Shown in pieces: positions 51,352 to 60,406 of a stretch of DNA of 64,000 nucleotides. Both the position numbers and the translations under genes were made by a program. Under the pieces are notes generated by a model. That model ran no database searches. It saw nothing but the letters and a program-made list of their open reading frames with translations, and had not been told where the DNA came from. Position 1 is the first letter of the stretch. Every line of letters begins with the position of its first letter. Source of the DNA: Kalmanozyma brasiliensis GHG001 (taxonomy: Eukaryota > Basidiomycota > Ustilaginomycetes > Ustilaginales); assembly GCF_000497045.1 (NCBI RefSeq), contig NW_015961952.1:434001-498000 (forward strand). The letters run 5' to 3'.

Positions 51352-52054
51352 CGTTACGACTCCGTAATCTCATATGCTCAAGCACGGACGATGTCGGTAG
51401 GCAAGTTCGAACCGGACCACATTCTTGATGGATACGAGGACCGCACTTTAGGACGAGATATCATCGTACGAATCGCTTCGAGGGGATTGAGGCTAGTCTC
51501 TTACAACGGCATTGTCACGCCGACTCCCCATTCAGGAAAGAGTCGATGAAGGAAGGTCGGGACCGCGATTCGTATCCAGCCTCAACTTCTCCCTGAGCCT
51601 TTTTTCGGTCGGAGTGTTAATTTCTCGCTGCCGTGGTCAAACGAATAATTAAAGCTTGTGGCTGCTCTCGCATCGCGTCGCGCGAGGCTCCGCTTTGGCC
51701 AGAGATGCTGAGTTCAACACCCTTTTTGAGCCTGTCACAGGGTTGGACCCTTGATGCAGCAGAGCGTTTCTCAGAAGGGTCTCGCGTTGATGACGAGTGG
51801 GGAAAGCCAGGAAGAAAGCTTCTCTCGACCTCGAGCCTTCTCATCTTTCTTCTCGCACCCTCCTGCATCGTCACATTCTCGCTCATCACATAGTCACAGC
51901 ATCTCCATCATAGCATCACATTCCATCTTCGCATTCCAACACACGCATTCGATATCCAAGCATAACCACTCTCCAAACCCAGACCCGCACCTCCCACACC
52001 ATCGTAATTTGCGCATCGTCGGGCTCGGCTGACGCCCTTTGACTCACCGCCGAG
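51352..52054 (+). promoter_or_regulatory. Upstream region of DNMT5
   Basis: 703 bases. The last ~200 are C/A/T-rich with repeated ATCACA/CATCATC-like words, a typical leader, ending in CCGAGATGG at the DNMT5 start. No gene or RNA is recognised. Confidence 0.4.
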
Positions 52055-55000
52055 ATGGTCACACAACGCACCACCCCGAAGCGGGTCACACCAAAGAAGG
52101 AAGCTAACACGCCAGGTCAAGGTCGGATCGATTCATTCTTCACTCGCAAGGCCGCCGCCGCTGCGAGCCCATCGCAAGCCTCCCCCTCAGCCGCGGCGGC
52201 CCGCAGGACACCCACAAGCTCGTCAAAATCGTCGCCCATCAAGTCCAAGCCGGCCGTCACACACACCCGTCATCAAGACGAGCTCTCTTCCGAATCAGAA
52301 TCTGGCTCCGAGTCCGACAACGGCCTCTTCCGAGGACGAGGCAGCCGTCGCAGGGTCGACTCGGACGAGGATTTCCAACCAGAGAAGCACGCCGAAGCAG
52401 AGCTAGACGATGACGACGACGACGCCAAAACGATCGATAGCGACAGTGACGCCTCCGCCGCAGTCAACTCCACCACCATCAGCGAGGGACGCTCCTCCAC
52501 ACCGTCCACCAGCATGCCCGAAACACCCGCTGATGACGACCCTGCCACGACCGGCTACTTCTTCGGCTCCGACCCGTTCGTGCCCGTAGCTGGATCCAAG
52601 CCCCAGCTGCCAAAGTCGACATCGCAGCGCTCGCTTCGTTCCGCTGGCCCGCCCGCAGACCCTCCGAAGAAGCTCTTCTCGCTCTTTGACAGCCCGAGTG
52701 CCAAGGGCAAGCGTGCCCACGAGGCCGACGAGGACGATGATGCCTTCCTCGATGATGATGATGACGACGATGTCAAGCCTCGCAAGCGAGGTGGGGCATC
52801 CGGCACAAAGCCAAAGGGTGGCGTTTCGATGCCTTCCGTCTCCAGCGGCAAGGGCTGGAAGTCCAAGTTCGCCCAGCAACGACCTTTCCGCAAGATGCCT
52901 TTCGTGCCGTCTCTATCAGAGATTGCCGAGATGCGTGCAAAGGTCAAGGAGAAGGCGGACAGCATCTCGTACCCGCCCATTCACGACCTCGCCGACATCT
53001 TTGGTGACATGATCGATCGAGCGCCTGCCATTCTCGAGCTCGCCAAGACTCTCAAGGATCGTCCCCTCCGCGTCGCCACCATGTGCTCCGGAACCGAGTC
53101 GCCTCTCCTCGCCCTCGAGCTCATGTGCCGCGCCATCCACCAAAAGCACGGCATCCGCATCAAAATTCAGCACGTCTTCTCCTGCGAGATCGAGCCATTC
53201 AAGCAGGCCTATATCGAGCGCAACTTCTCACCGCCCATCCTCTTCCGAGACGTCACGGAGCTCGGCGGCAAGAAAGCTCACACCGCCTATGGAGCGCTCG
53301 TCGATGTGCCGGGCGACGTCGACATCCTCATCGCAGGTACCTCGTGCGTTGACTACTCGCATCTCAACAACAGTAAGAAGGGCCTGAACGACGGCGGTGA
53401 GAGTGGACGCACCTTCCGCGGCATGCTCGAGTGGGTGATGCGCCACAAGCCCACCCTGGTCATCCTCGAGAATGTCAAGAACGCGCCTTGGGTAGGTGTG
53501 GCCGAGACCATCGTCTCGGAAGCCGGCTACGACGTCGGCTTCAGCAACACGTTCGACACCAAGAATTACTACATCCCGCACACGCGTCAACGAGGCTATT
53601 TGCTGGCGTGCAGAAACAACAAGAACTCGCTTCCTCAAAACTGGGAGCTCATCACCAACATGCTCATGCGACCAGCCTCGAGTCCCCTCGATGCATTCCT
53701 GCTGCCCACGGACGATCCGCGTATCCAGCGAGTGCGTCGTCAATTCGCGCACGGCGAAGGTCTGAGCAAGGGCAGATCTACTATCGACTGGTCCAAGTGC
53801 CAGAGCCGACACGAGCGAGCGCGAGACGAAGAGGAGCTTGGAAAGACACGTCCCCTCACTGCATGGGAGGAAGGCGGCACGTGCAAAATGTCGCATGATG
53901 GCTGGAACGAATGGGCTGTTCGCCAGCCGGAGCGTGTCACGGATCTTCTTGACATCACCACGCTCCGTTTTGCCGCCATGGGTCAAGATCCGATCTACAA
54001 GTCCAAGATCTGGGAGCTGTCTCAGAATGTCGACCGCAACGTTGCCGCCTCTCGACCGGGTATTGCGCCGTGTCTCACACCGTCCGGTATCCCCTTCCTG
54101 ACCTCGCGCGGTGGGCCGTTGATCGGCCTCGAAGCTCTCTCGCTGCAAGGCCTGCCCCTGGACGAGCTCCTTCTCACCAGGGAGACCGATGATCAGCTGC
54201 AAGACCTTGCTGGTAATGCAATGAGCTCGACCGTCGTCGGTGCTTGTGTGCTCGCCGCACTAATCGTTGGTATGGACGACCTGCGTGAGGACGGTGAGAA
54301 GCGAAAGGCCGCACAAGTATCGAGCAAGGACAAGAAGCAGGGCGAGCTGAAGAGCACCAGCGATGTCGTCGAGAAGGTGGTCGAGGACGGCCAGGACGCG
54401 ATCACACGCAGCAATCTCCTCGCTGCACAGCCGCTGGACCTTACTTCCAGCCAAAAAGTATCGATGCCTGACCTCCTCAAGGCAGCGACCAACAGCGCCC
54501 AGCTGTGCAGCTGCGAAGGCCGAAGCCGTCTCGTCGACGTTGCCGTGCATCGATGCGTGGATTGCGACCACACTGCTTGTGAGACCTGCAAGGGTCGCCC
54601 CGTCCACAAATTTGTCCCCGACGAGCTGGTCAGGTCCTCTCCCGACAATTTTGCCCCATTGCTCAAAGCAGCACTTCCGATGCGGCTCGAATCTCGTGGT
54701 TTGACGCGAGAGATCATCTCATCGATGATGAAAGGTCTGCCCTTCGCAAGCGACTCGCTGGCCAACCGTTGGGGCAAGCGCGTCGCCGAGGTGCTCGAGT
54801 CAGCTGAGTTCCGCTTTCAGACGCTACTCCGTCAGAAGGTTTGGCAGGTGCAATTCGCCGCGCCGGGTGCACGACTCGACCTCCTCCTCGACCCCGTCGA
54901 GCCGCATTGGCGCATCCTCGTTGAGCCTCCTATCGATGAGCCGGCGGGCAGCCCGTTGCGCAAGCTGCTCATTCAGCCTGTGGCCCGTATGGCCCTCGAC

Positions 55001-58000
55001 GCCACAGCGAAGCGAGTCGACCTCCTGCACGGACAGTGGGAATTGTGTCTCCCGACCACAAAGGTGACCATTGTCACGGTCCGCAGCACCGGTCCACAGG
55101 TCCAGGCGTGGCAGAGCGCGATGGGTCTTGGCGGCAAGTGGGCGGACAAGCTGCGCTACTCGCAAATGCACGTCAGTGTGCCCGAAGATGTGCGCGACCT
55201 CTTGGATGCCGACATCGATGGCGCCTACGATCTGCTCGAGCAGTGCGGTACTGCCTGTGGTGCTCTCCACGTCCGCCGAAAGGACCAGGACACGGCCAAC
55301 CACCGACGCCTCTTCCTCTTCATCGACACCGATCGATTCCAGGACCAGTCTGCCGATCGATTCGTCTTTTCGACCGACACATCTCGCTGGCCGTACCCGC
55401 TCGAGCGTGTCTCGGTGGCTCAGCTTGAGCCTGGGTGGCGACCCGCGTTCGCTGTGCCAAGCAAGGAAGAGGTGGAACAGCAAGTCAAGATGACCATCTC
55501 TGGCGCATGGCGTAAGGTCGAGCGTTTCAACGTCCGTGCCGGCACCGGAGTGGACGGCAAGATGGCGATCCCAAAGCAGCACTTCGACCTCGATCTCCGG
55601 CAAGAAGACTGCTCTTCGTCTGTCGCCGTGTTGACCTGCGAGGCGCCCGTGCTCGGCCGCGGCATGGACCGCATCTGGCCGGCAGACGGTGTCTGGGGTC
55701 AGGTCGACCTGCTGCACAAGACAAACACCACCTTCAGTCACCTGGCATGGCTCGTCGAGCGACTGCCGGACGTCGAGGCGCTGGACGGCTGGATGCCTGC
55801 CAAACACGATCCGTTTGACTGCGCCACCGCCAACTGTGCTCGATGTGCGCCCTCTGAGCCGGACATTCAGTGGCTTGCGATCCCAGGCAAGCCTGTCGTG
55901 CCCGTCGAGAACACAATGCAAGCCGGGCCCTACGAGCAGGCTCTCAAGAACCGCCCCTCTCCCTTCGTCGTGCAGCTACGCCTCAAGAAGGATGTGGCCC
56001 AGGTGCGATTCGGTCTCAACGCTGCAACGCTCATGCATCGTGCCGTGTCACGTCTGCCCCCGTCGAAAAACGCTGGCGCTGTAGAGCTGTCTTGGCGTCT
56101 CACCAAGCTCGACCGCTCCATCGACATGTTCAAGCTGCCCCGCTACACGCTCCGCAGCAATCGATTGGATCCAGAGGCGGCCACCCCCGAGCTTTTCGCG
56201 CTGCAACTTCGACGTGAGCAGAAGCGATCGCTCACGTGGATGCTCGAGCAGGAAGAGGCCGACGTACAGCCGTTCAGCGAGGAGGAGATCTCGGAAGGCT
56301 TGCTTGACCCACTCGGCTGGCGTGCCGAGGGTCGGGCCGTTCGCCCCGTCACCGTCCGAGGAGGCGTGCTGGCTGATGCGGTCGGTTACGGCAAGACTTG
56401 CATCTCGCTCGCTCTTATCGCCTCGTCGCCGCACCGTCGTGACCTTCCCGCGGCCCCCGCAGGTGAGGAGGGCAACTACGTCTCTACTCGCGCCACGCTC
56501 ATTATCGTCCCCGGCCATCTCTGCAAGCAGTGGGAGAAGGTGGTGCGCAAGTTCTGCGGCAACAAACTCACGGTCCGCGTCGTCACTTCGAAGGCCGAGC
56601 TCAACAAGCTCACTGTGCGAACGGTCCTCAACTGCGACATCCTCATCATGTCTGTCACGGTCTACAAGTCGGACGCGTACTGGGAGACCTTGGCCTCGAT
56701 CGCGGCCTCTAACCCTCTGCCGAACCGGGCAGGGCGATTCTTCAACGCTGCGCTCAAGAAGTCGCTTGAAGCGCTCAAGAACCGTGTCCGCGAGCTGACC
56801 GGAATCGATCGCGATGGTGGCGTTCGTCAGCTGCTCAAGTCGATTCGAAGCAAGGTTGACTTTGATGACTCGCACCTCACCACGCACAAGGCCAGGAGCC
56901 GATTGAAGGGCAAGGCGTACATGGCTGCCAATGGCAAGGACGAGGACGACGAGAGCGACGATGAGAAGGTGCTCGCTGCTGCTGCCAAGAAAGGCACCAG
57001 CAAGGCCCTGCCCAAGGAGCTGCAGTCCACCAACAGCAAGGATCCCGACCCGTGGGGTCTCGGCTCGGCTTCCGTCCAGCGCGACTGGCACAACATGTCC
57101 TGCCCACCTCTCGAGATGTTCATGTGGAACCGCGTCATTGTCGACGAGTTCCACTACATCGGCGAGACCATGGACCGCACTCTTGCCGGCGTCACCAGTT
57201 TGCAAGCTCGGTCGAAGTGGATTCTCTCGGGCACGCCGCCCACCGCCGACTTTGCCGACGTCAAGAGCATCGCCGTGTTCCTCAACGTCCACCTCGGTGT
57301 TGATGACGACGCGGACACCACCAAGGACTCGGTCCGTAAGGCGAGGGAGAAGATGCGTACCGCCGCGGAGAAATTCAACAATCTCCGAGAGATGCACTCC
57401 CCCGCGTGGCACCATCGACGTCAGGAGGTGGCTCAGCGCTTCCTCGATCGCTTCGTCAGGAGCAACGAGCCGGAGATCGGAGAGCTGCCGAGCCAGCAGC
57501 TGATCAAGCCGATCCGCTTGCCCGCCGCCGAGTCGGCGCTGTACCTCGAGCTCGCGCACGCGATCGAGAACTTGGACCTGCGCCATCAGCGCAAGGTGTT
57601 CAAGGCTCGGCCCAAGGCGAAGGCCATCAAGGCCAAAGCGGCGAAGGAATTCATCGACGACAGCTCCGACGATTCGGACAGCGGCAAGAAGAAGTCGAAG
57701 AAGGCATCCGCTGCCAAGGACGTCAAGCGCAAGCAAGGCGATCCGCAGCTCGAGATGAGCCACCGTGACCAACGCCTCATCGACACACTCGGCAGCTCCG
57801 CCTCGCCCGAAGAAGCGCTTCTCAAGCGCGCGTCGGTCTACGACGACTTTGCCGGTGTCGACCTGGACGCCATGGAAGGCGTCAACAACGCCATCAAGGC
57901 GTGCGAGTACATCGTCCGCGAGCGTCGCAAGCAGCTCGCCGACTGTCGCGAGCAGCTCGAGCGGGAGCTCCCCATCGCGCTCGAACAGCACCTGCTGGTG

Positions 58001-59455
58001 CTGCACCACTTTGGCTACCGTGACGAGAACAGGCAGGCGTTTGCCGACTACGTGCGCAATGCTCACAACGCCGCGTGGGGCGACCTGGAGTCCAAGGCGA
58101 TGATCCGCGAGATCCTCGATGATGCCAACTGCACCATGAGCAGCGTCACGCGAGCGGCGGCCAAGACGCACTTCAGCCGGTCGGGCGTGTTGCAATCGGC
58201 GCTCAAGCGCAGAGCCAAGGAGTGCGCTGCTGCCGAGAAGGGCGGTGGAGGCGGCGACGAGGACGGCATGAAGGGCAAAGTGGACCAAAAGGCGGCAGCC
58301 TGGGCGGAAGAGTACCACCTTCGCGCGCTGGTCCACCAGCTCACGCGTCTCCGCAACGAGCTCGTGGGTCGAGTCAACGCCCTCCGCTTCTTTACGATGA
58401 TCCGCGACTGCCAGCGGGCCCACCTCGAGGGCGTCCACGTCAATATCACCTGCCCTGCGAGCAAGTGCAAGCACGGCGGCAACCCCGTCCCACTCAGCGA
58501 AGTGTCCATCAGCTCGACGTGCGGCCACACGGGCTGCAAAGATTGCGTCCTGCGCGAGGCTTACATCGGCAAGTGTCCCACGGACGGGTGTGCTGCACTC
58601 GCCAAACCCACTTCGATCGTCCATGCCTCGTCCCTCGGCGCGGAGGACGACGGCAAAGCCACACGGTACGGCACCAAGCTCGCGCTTCTCTGTGCTCTCC
58701 TCCGTCGCATCCCATCGACCGAACGCGCGCTCGTCTTCTGTCAGTTCGACACGCTCACCGCCACAGTCGCAGAAGCTCTCTCGGCATACGGCATTTCGTT
58801 CGTCCAACTCACCGGCACGGCCAAACGCCGCTCGGACCTGCTCGAGGCGTACCAAGAAGAATCCGGCGCGCGCGTCCTCCTCCTCAACGTCGAGGACGAA
58901 TCGGCCGCGGGCTCGAACCTCACGGTTGCCAACCACGTCATCTTTGTCGGTCCCCTGCTGAAGCAAGAACAGCAGCAGTACGAGGCGACCATGACGCAGG
59001 CCATTGGTCGCTGCGTGCGGTATGGGCAGTTGAAGAAGGTGTGTGTGTGGAGACTTCTGAGTTTGGAGACGATTGATCAGGAGGTGTTGGAGAGGCGGGA
59101 GCGGGTGCGGGTGGTGAGGGAGGAGGAGGAGGAAAGGGGAGAAGGGGTGTTAGTGGTGGAGGAGATGGAGAGGGAGTTTGTCGAGGCACTGGGTGGACCG
59201 TTGGTGCTGCAGGATGTGGGGGCTGGGAAGGGGAAGAGGAAGAGGGAGGAGGAGGAAAGCAGTCCGAAGAGGGCGCGAAGGCAGTCGCAGCCCAAGTCGA
59301 AGAGGAAGCGCGCTGCGAGCAGTGAGGAGGAGGATGACGACGATGATATTGAGATCCTCGAGGAGGCGAGCACGCCTGCTAGGGGTCGACGCGCAAAGGC
59401 AAAGGCCAAGGCGATTTTGATCTCGGATGACGAGGAGGACGAGGAGGACGAATGA
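52055..59455 (+). CDS. DNMT5: DNMT5-type DNA (cytosine-5) methyltransferase with RING and SNF2 ATPase modules
   Basis: A 2,466-aa intronless protein. By eye: PCNA-binding PIP box Q22-G-R-I-D-S-F-F29; disordered acidic N-terminus; C5-methyltransferase at about 335-735 (ATMCSGTESPLLALELM; catalytic C431 in GTSCVDYSHLNN; E472-N-V; GNAMSSTVVGA near 725); a Cys cluster at about 818-846. The SNF2 ATPase has Walker A G-Y-G-K1447-T and DEFH at 1697-1700, then LSGTPP. A RING-type finger is inserted at about 2133-2180 (C-P-A-S-K-C, CGHTGCKDC, CPTDGC). A helicase C lobe follows (ALVFCQFDTLTATVAEAL; QAIGRCVRYGQ near 2315). The tail is acidic/basic with SIM-like IEIL and ILISDDEE. In Cryptococcus, Dnmt5 is an ATP-dependent maintenance CpG methyltransferase. 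No N-terminal chromodomain is evident here. Confidence 0.95.
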   Translation: MVTQRTTPKRVTPKKEANTPGQGRIDSFFTRKAAAAASPSQASPSAAAARRTPTSSSKSSPIKSKPAVTHTRHQDELSSESESGSESDNGLFRGRGSRRRVDSDEDFQPEKHAEAELDDDDDDAKTIDSDSDASAAVNSTTISEGRSSTPSTSMPETPADDDPATTGYFFGSDPFVPVAGSKPQLPKSTSQRSLRSAGPPADPPKKLFSLFDSPSAKGKRAHEADEDDDAFLDDDDDDDVKPRKRGGASGTKPKGGVSMPSVSSGKGWKSKFAQQRPFRKMPFVPSLSEIAEMRAKVKEKADSISYPPIHDLADIFGDMIDRAPAILELAKTLKDRPLRVATMCSGTESPLLALELMCRAIHQKHGIRIKIQHVFSCEIEPFKQAYIERNFSPPILFRDVTELGGKKAHTAYGALVDVPGDVDILIAGTSCVDYSHLNNSKKGLNDGGESGRTFRGMLEWVMRHKPTLVILENVKNAPWVGVAETIVSEAGYDVGFSNTFDTKNYYIPHTRQRGYLLACRNNKNSLPQNWELITNMLMRPASSPLDAFLLPTDDPRIQRVRRQFAHGEGLSKGRSTIDWSKCQSRHERARDEEELGKTRPLTAWEEGGTCKMSHDGWNEWAVRQPERVTDLLDITTLRFAAMGQDPIYKSKIWELSQNVDRNVAASRPGIAPCLTPSGIPFLTSRGGPLIGLEALSLQGLPLDELLLTRETDDQLQDLAGNAMSSTVVGACVLAALIVGMDDLREDGEKRKAAQVSSKDKKQGELKSTSDVVEKVVEDGQDAITRSNLLAAQPLDLTSSQKVSMPDLLKAATNSAQLCSCEGRSRLVDVAVHRCVDCDHTACETCKGRPVHKFVPDELVRSSPDNFAPLLKAALPMRLESRGLTREIISSMMKGLPFASDSLANRWGKRVAEVLESAEFRFQTLLRQKVWQVQFAAPGARLDLLLDPVEPHWRILVEPPIDEPAGSPLRKLLIQPVARMALDATAKRVDLLHGQWELCLPTTKVTIVTVRSTGPQVQAWQSAMGLGGKWADKLRYSQMHVSVPEDVRDLLDADIDGAYDLLEQCGTACGALHVRRKDQDTANHRRLFLFIDTDRFQDQSADRFVFSTDTSRWPYPLERVSVAQLEPGWRPAFAVPSKEEVEQQVKMTISGAWRKVERFNVRAGTGVDGKMAIPKQHFDLDLRQEDCSSSVAVLTCEAPVLGRGMDRIWPADGVWGQVDLLHKTNTTFSHLAWLVERLPDVEALDGWMPAKHDPFDCATANCARCAPSEPDIQWLAIPGKPVVPVENTMQAGPYEQALKNRPSPFVVQLRLKKDVAQVRFGLNAATLMHRAVSRLPPSKNAGAVELSWRLTKLDRSIDMFKLPRYTLRSNRLDPEAATPELFALQLRREQKRSLTWMLEQEEADVQPFSEEEISEGLLDPLGWRAEGRAVRPVTVRGGVLADAVGYGKTCISLALIASSPHRRDLPAAPAGEEGNYVSTRATLIIVPGHLCKQWEKVVRKFCGNKLTVRVVTSKAELNKLTVRTVLNCDILIMSVTVYKSDAYWETLASIAASNPLPNRAGRFFNAALKKSLEALKNRVRELTGIDRDGGVRQLLKSIRSKVDFDDSHLTTHKARSRLKGKAYMAANGKDEDDESDDEKVLAAAAKKGTSKALPKELQSTNSKDPDPWGLGSASVQRDWHNMSCPPLEMFMWNRVIVDEFHYIGETMDRTLAGVTSLQARSKWILSGTPPTADFADVKSIAVFLNVHLGVDDDADTTKDSVRKAREKMRTAAEKFNNLREMHSPAWHHRRQEVAQRFLDRFVRSNEPEIGELPSQQLIKPIRLPAAESALYLELAHAIENLDLRHQRKVFKARPKAKAIKAKAAKEFIDDSSDDSDSGKKKSKKASAAKDVKRKQGDPQLEMSHRDQRLIDTLGSSASPEEALLKRASVYDDFAGVDLDAMEGVNNAIKACEYIVRERRKQLADCREQLERELPIALEQHLLVLHHFGYRDENRQAFADYVRNAHNAAWGDLESKAMIREILDDANCTMSSVTRAAAKTHFSRSGVLQSALKRRAKECAAAEKGGGGGDEDGMKGKVDQKAAAWAEEYHLRALVHQLTRLRNELVGRVNALRFFTMIRDCQRAHLEGVHVNITCPASKCKHGGNPVPLSEVSISSTCGHTGCKDCVLREAYIGKCPTDGCAALAKPTSIVHASSLGAEDDGKATRYGTKLALLCALLRRIPSTERALVFCQFDTLTATVAEALSAYGISFVQLTGTAKRRSDLLEAYQEESGARVLLLNVEDESAAGSNLTVANHVIFVGPLLKQEQQQYEATMTQAIGRCVRYGQLKKVCVWRLLSLETIDQEVLERRERVRVVREEEEERGEGVLVVEEMEREFVEALGGPLVLQDVGAGKGKRKREEEESSPKRARRQSQPKSKRKRAASSEEEDDDDDIEILEEASTPARGRRAKAKAKAILISDDEEDEEDE

Positions 59456-59650
59456 TGCCGACTTTGTTCTTTCGTGAAATCATTTTGACTCTTTGCAACG
59501 ACGATCGGGGTGACGATGGTGTCTGATTGATCTGATTGGGCACGAGGCCAAGGCGGCTCGGGTCTCGAGGAAGACGAAGGCGAGGACGGCCAGCGATGGC
59601 AAGGACGGCAAGCAATGTGGGGGACGGCGGGTGACCGCGAGGAGGAAGAC

Positions 59651-59853
59651 TAGGAGTGAGGACGAGTGAGGACGAGTGAGGACGAGTGAGGACGAGTGAG
59701 GACGAGTGAGGACGAGTGAGGACGCGTGAGGACGAGTGAGGACGCGTGAGGACGAGTGAGGACGAGTGAGGACGAGTGAGGACGCGTGAGGACGAGTGAG
59801 GACGAGTGAGGACGAGTGAAGACGCTGAGGACGAGTGAGGACGAGTGAGGACA
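59651..59853 (+). repeat. 10-bp minisatellite, unit GACGAGTGAG, about 20 copies
   Basis: Sixteen uninterrupted 10-bp units run from 59661 to 59820, flanked by partial or shifted copies on both sides. Variants are GACGCGTGAG (three copies) and GACGAGTGAA (one). The 5' edge is about 195 bases after the DNMT5 stop codon. The strand is purine-rich. Confidence 0.95.
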
Positions 59854-59965
59854 AGGAAGAGGAGGACGAGGAAGAGGAGGACGAGGAAGAGGAGGACGAG
59901 GAAGAGGACAGGTGAGGACAAGCAGGATGAGGAAGAGCAGGATGAGGAAGAGTAGGACAAGACCA
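59850..59965 (+). repeat. 15-bp purine-rich tandem repeats
   Basis: GACGAGGAAGAGGAG is repeated about four times at 59850-59910, followed by two copies of a related 15-mer, CAGGATGAGGAAGAG, at about 59932-59962. These look like derivatives of the adjoining 10-bp array. Confidence 0.85.
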
Positions 59966-59980
59966 GGACGAGGACGAGGA

Positions 59981-60040
59981 CGCACAGCGAGAATTGACGA
60001 CGTACAGCGAGGATTGACGACGCACAGCGAGCACGACGAG
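59981..60040 (+). repeat. 20-bp tandem repeat, three copies
   Basis: CGCACAGCGAGAATTGACGA (59981-60000) is followed by a copy with two substitutions (60001-60020) and a third, half-diverged copy (60021-60040). Confidence 0.8.
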
Positions 60041-60406
60041 TGACGGCGCCATGATCCTTGACCGGTCTGCGAGTATCTCAATTCTGACTCTTTGCAATAT
60101 TGACTGACATCGATGGAACACTGAAGGAGCACGAGGCTCGAACCCGCAAGCTGAGCCGCTTCCACGAGGCAGACAGCGTCAGAGGAAGCGAGCAATGCAA
60201 GCCCTGGCGTGGCATGAGGCTCGAGCGCAAGAGGCACGGCGCCACACGGGCAAACACAGTGGAGCGAAGGAATGTAGATTTGGTCGCTGAATCAAGACCT
60301 GTTCAAAGACGGTGTGCAAAAGAATATAATTGACTACAAAAGAATGTGTATGATAGACTGCCGACAAGAGGGAAAGTTCCGATACGATCGCTGCTCGAGC
60401 GTGTGT

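Larger units (their letters stand above)
59456..60406. other. Intergenic region with minisatellites between DNMT5 and the 7TM gene
   Basis: About 950 bases between two convergent genes. The middle is occupied by tandem repeats (listed separately). ORFs on the minus strand reading repeated LTRPHSS-type peptides are translations of the repeat and not genes. Confidence 0.7.

Noticed and set aside
56048..58966. A 972-codon open frame on the minus strand opposite the DNMT5 ATPase region, reading residues such as LDVEEEDARAGFF
   Set aside because: It lies wholly inside a well-supported gene with conserved motifs. Long antisense frames are expected from the codon bias of C/G-ending codons, and the peptide has no recognisable domain.
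60110..60200. tRNA-like B box (GGTTCGAGCC) on the minus strand near 60140
   Set aside because: No matching acceptor stem, D-arm or A box could be found at the right spacing, so it is probably a chance match.
59379..60237. Minus-strand ORFs with repeated LTRPHSS peptides
   Set aside because: They are direct translations of the GACGAGTGAG minisatellite. All frames of a 10-bp repeat without stops remain open; there is no start context or domain.
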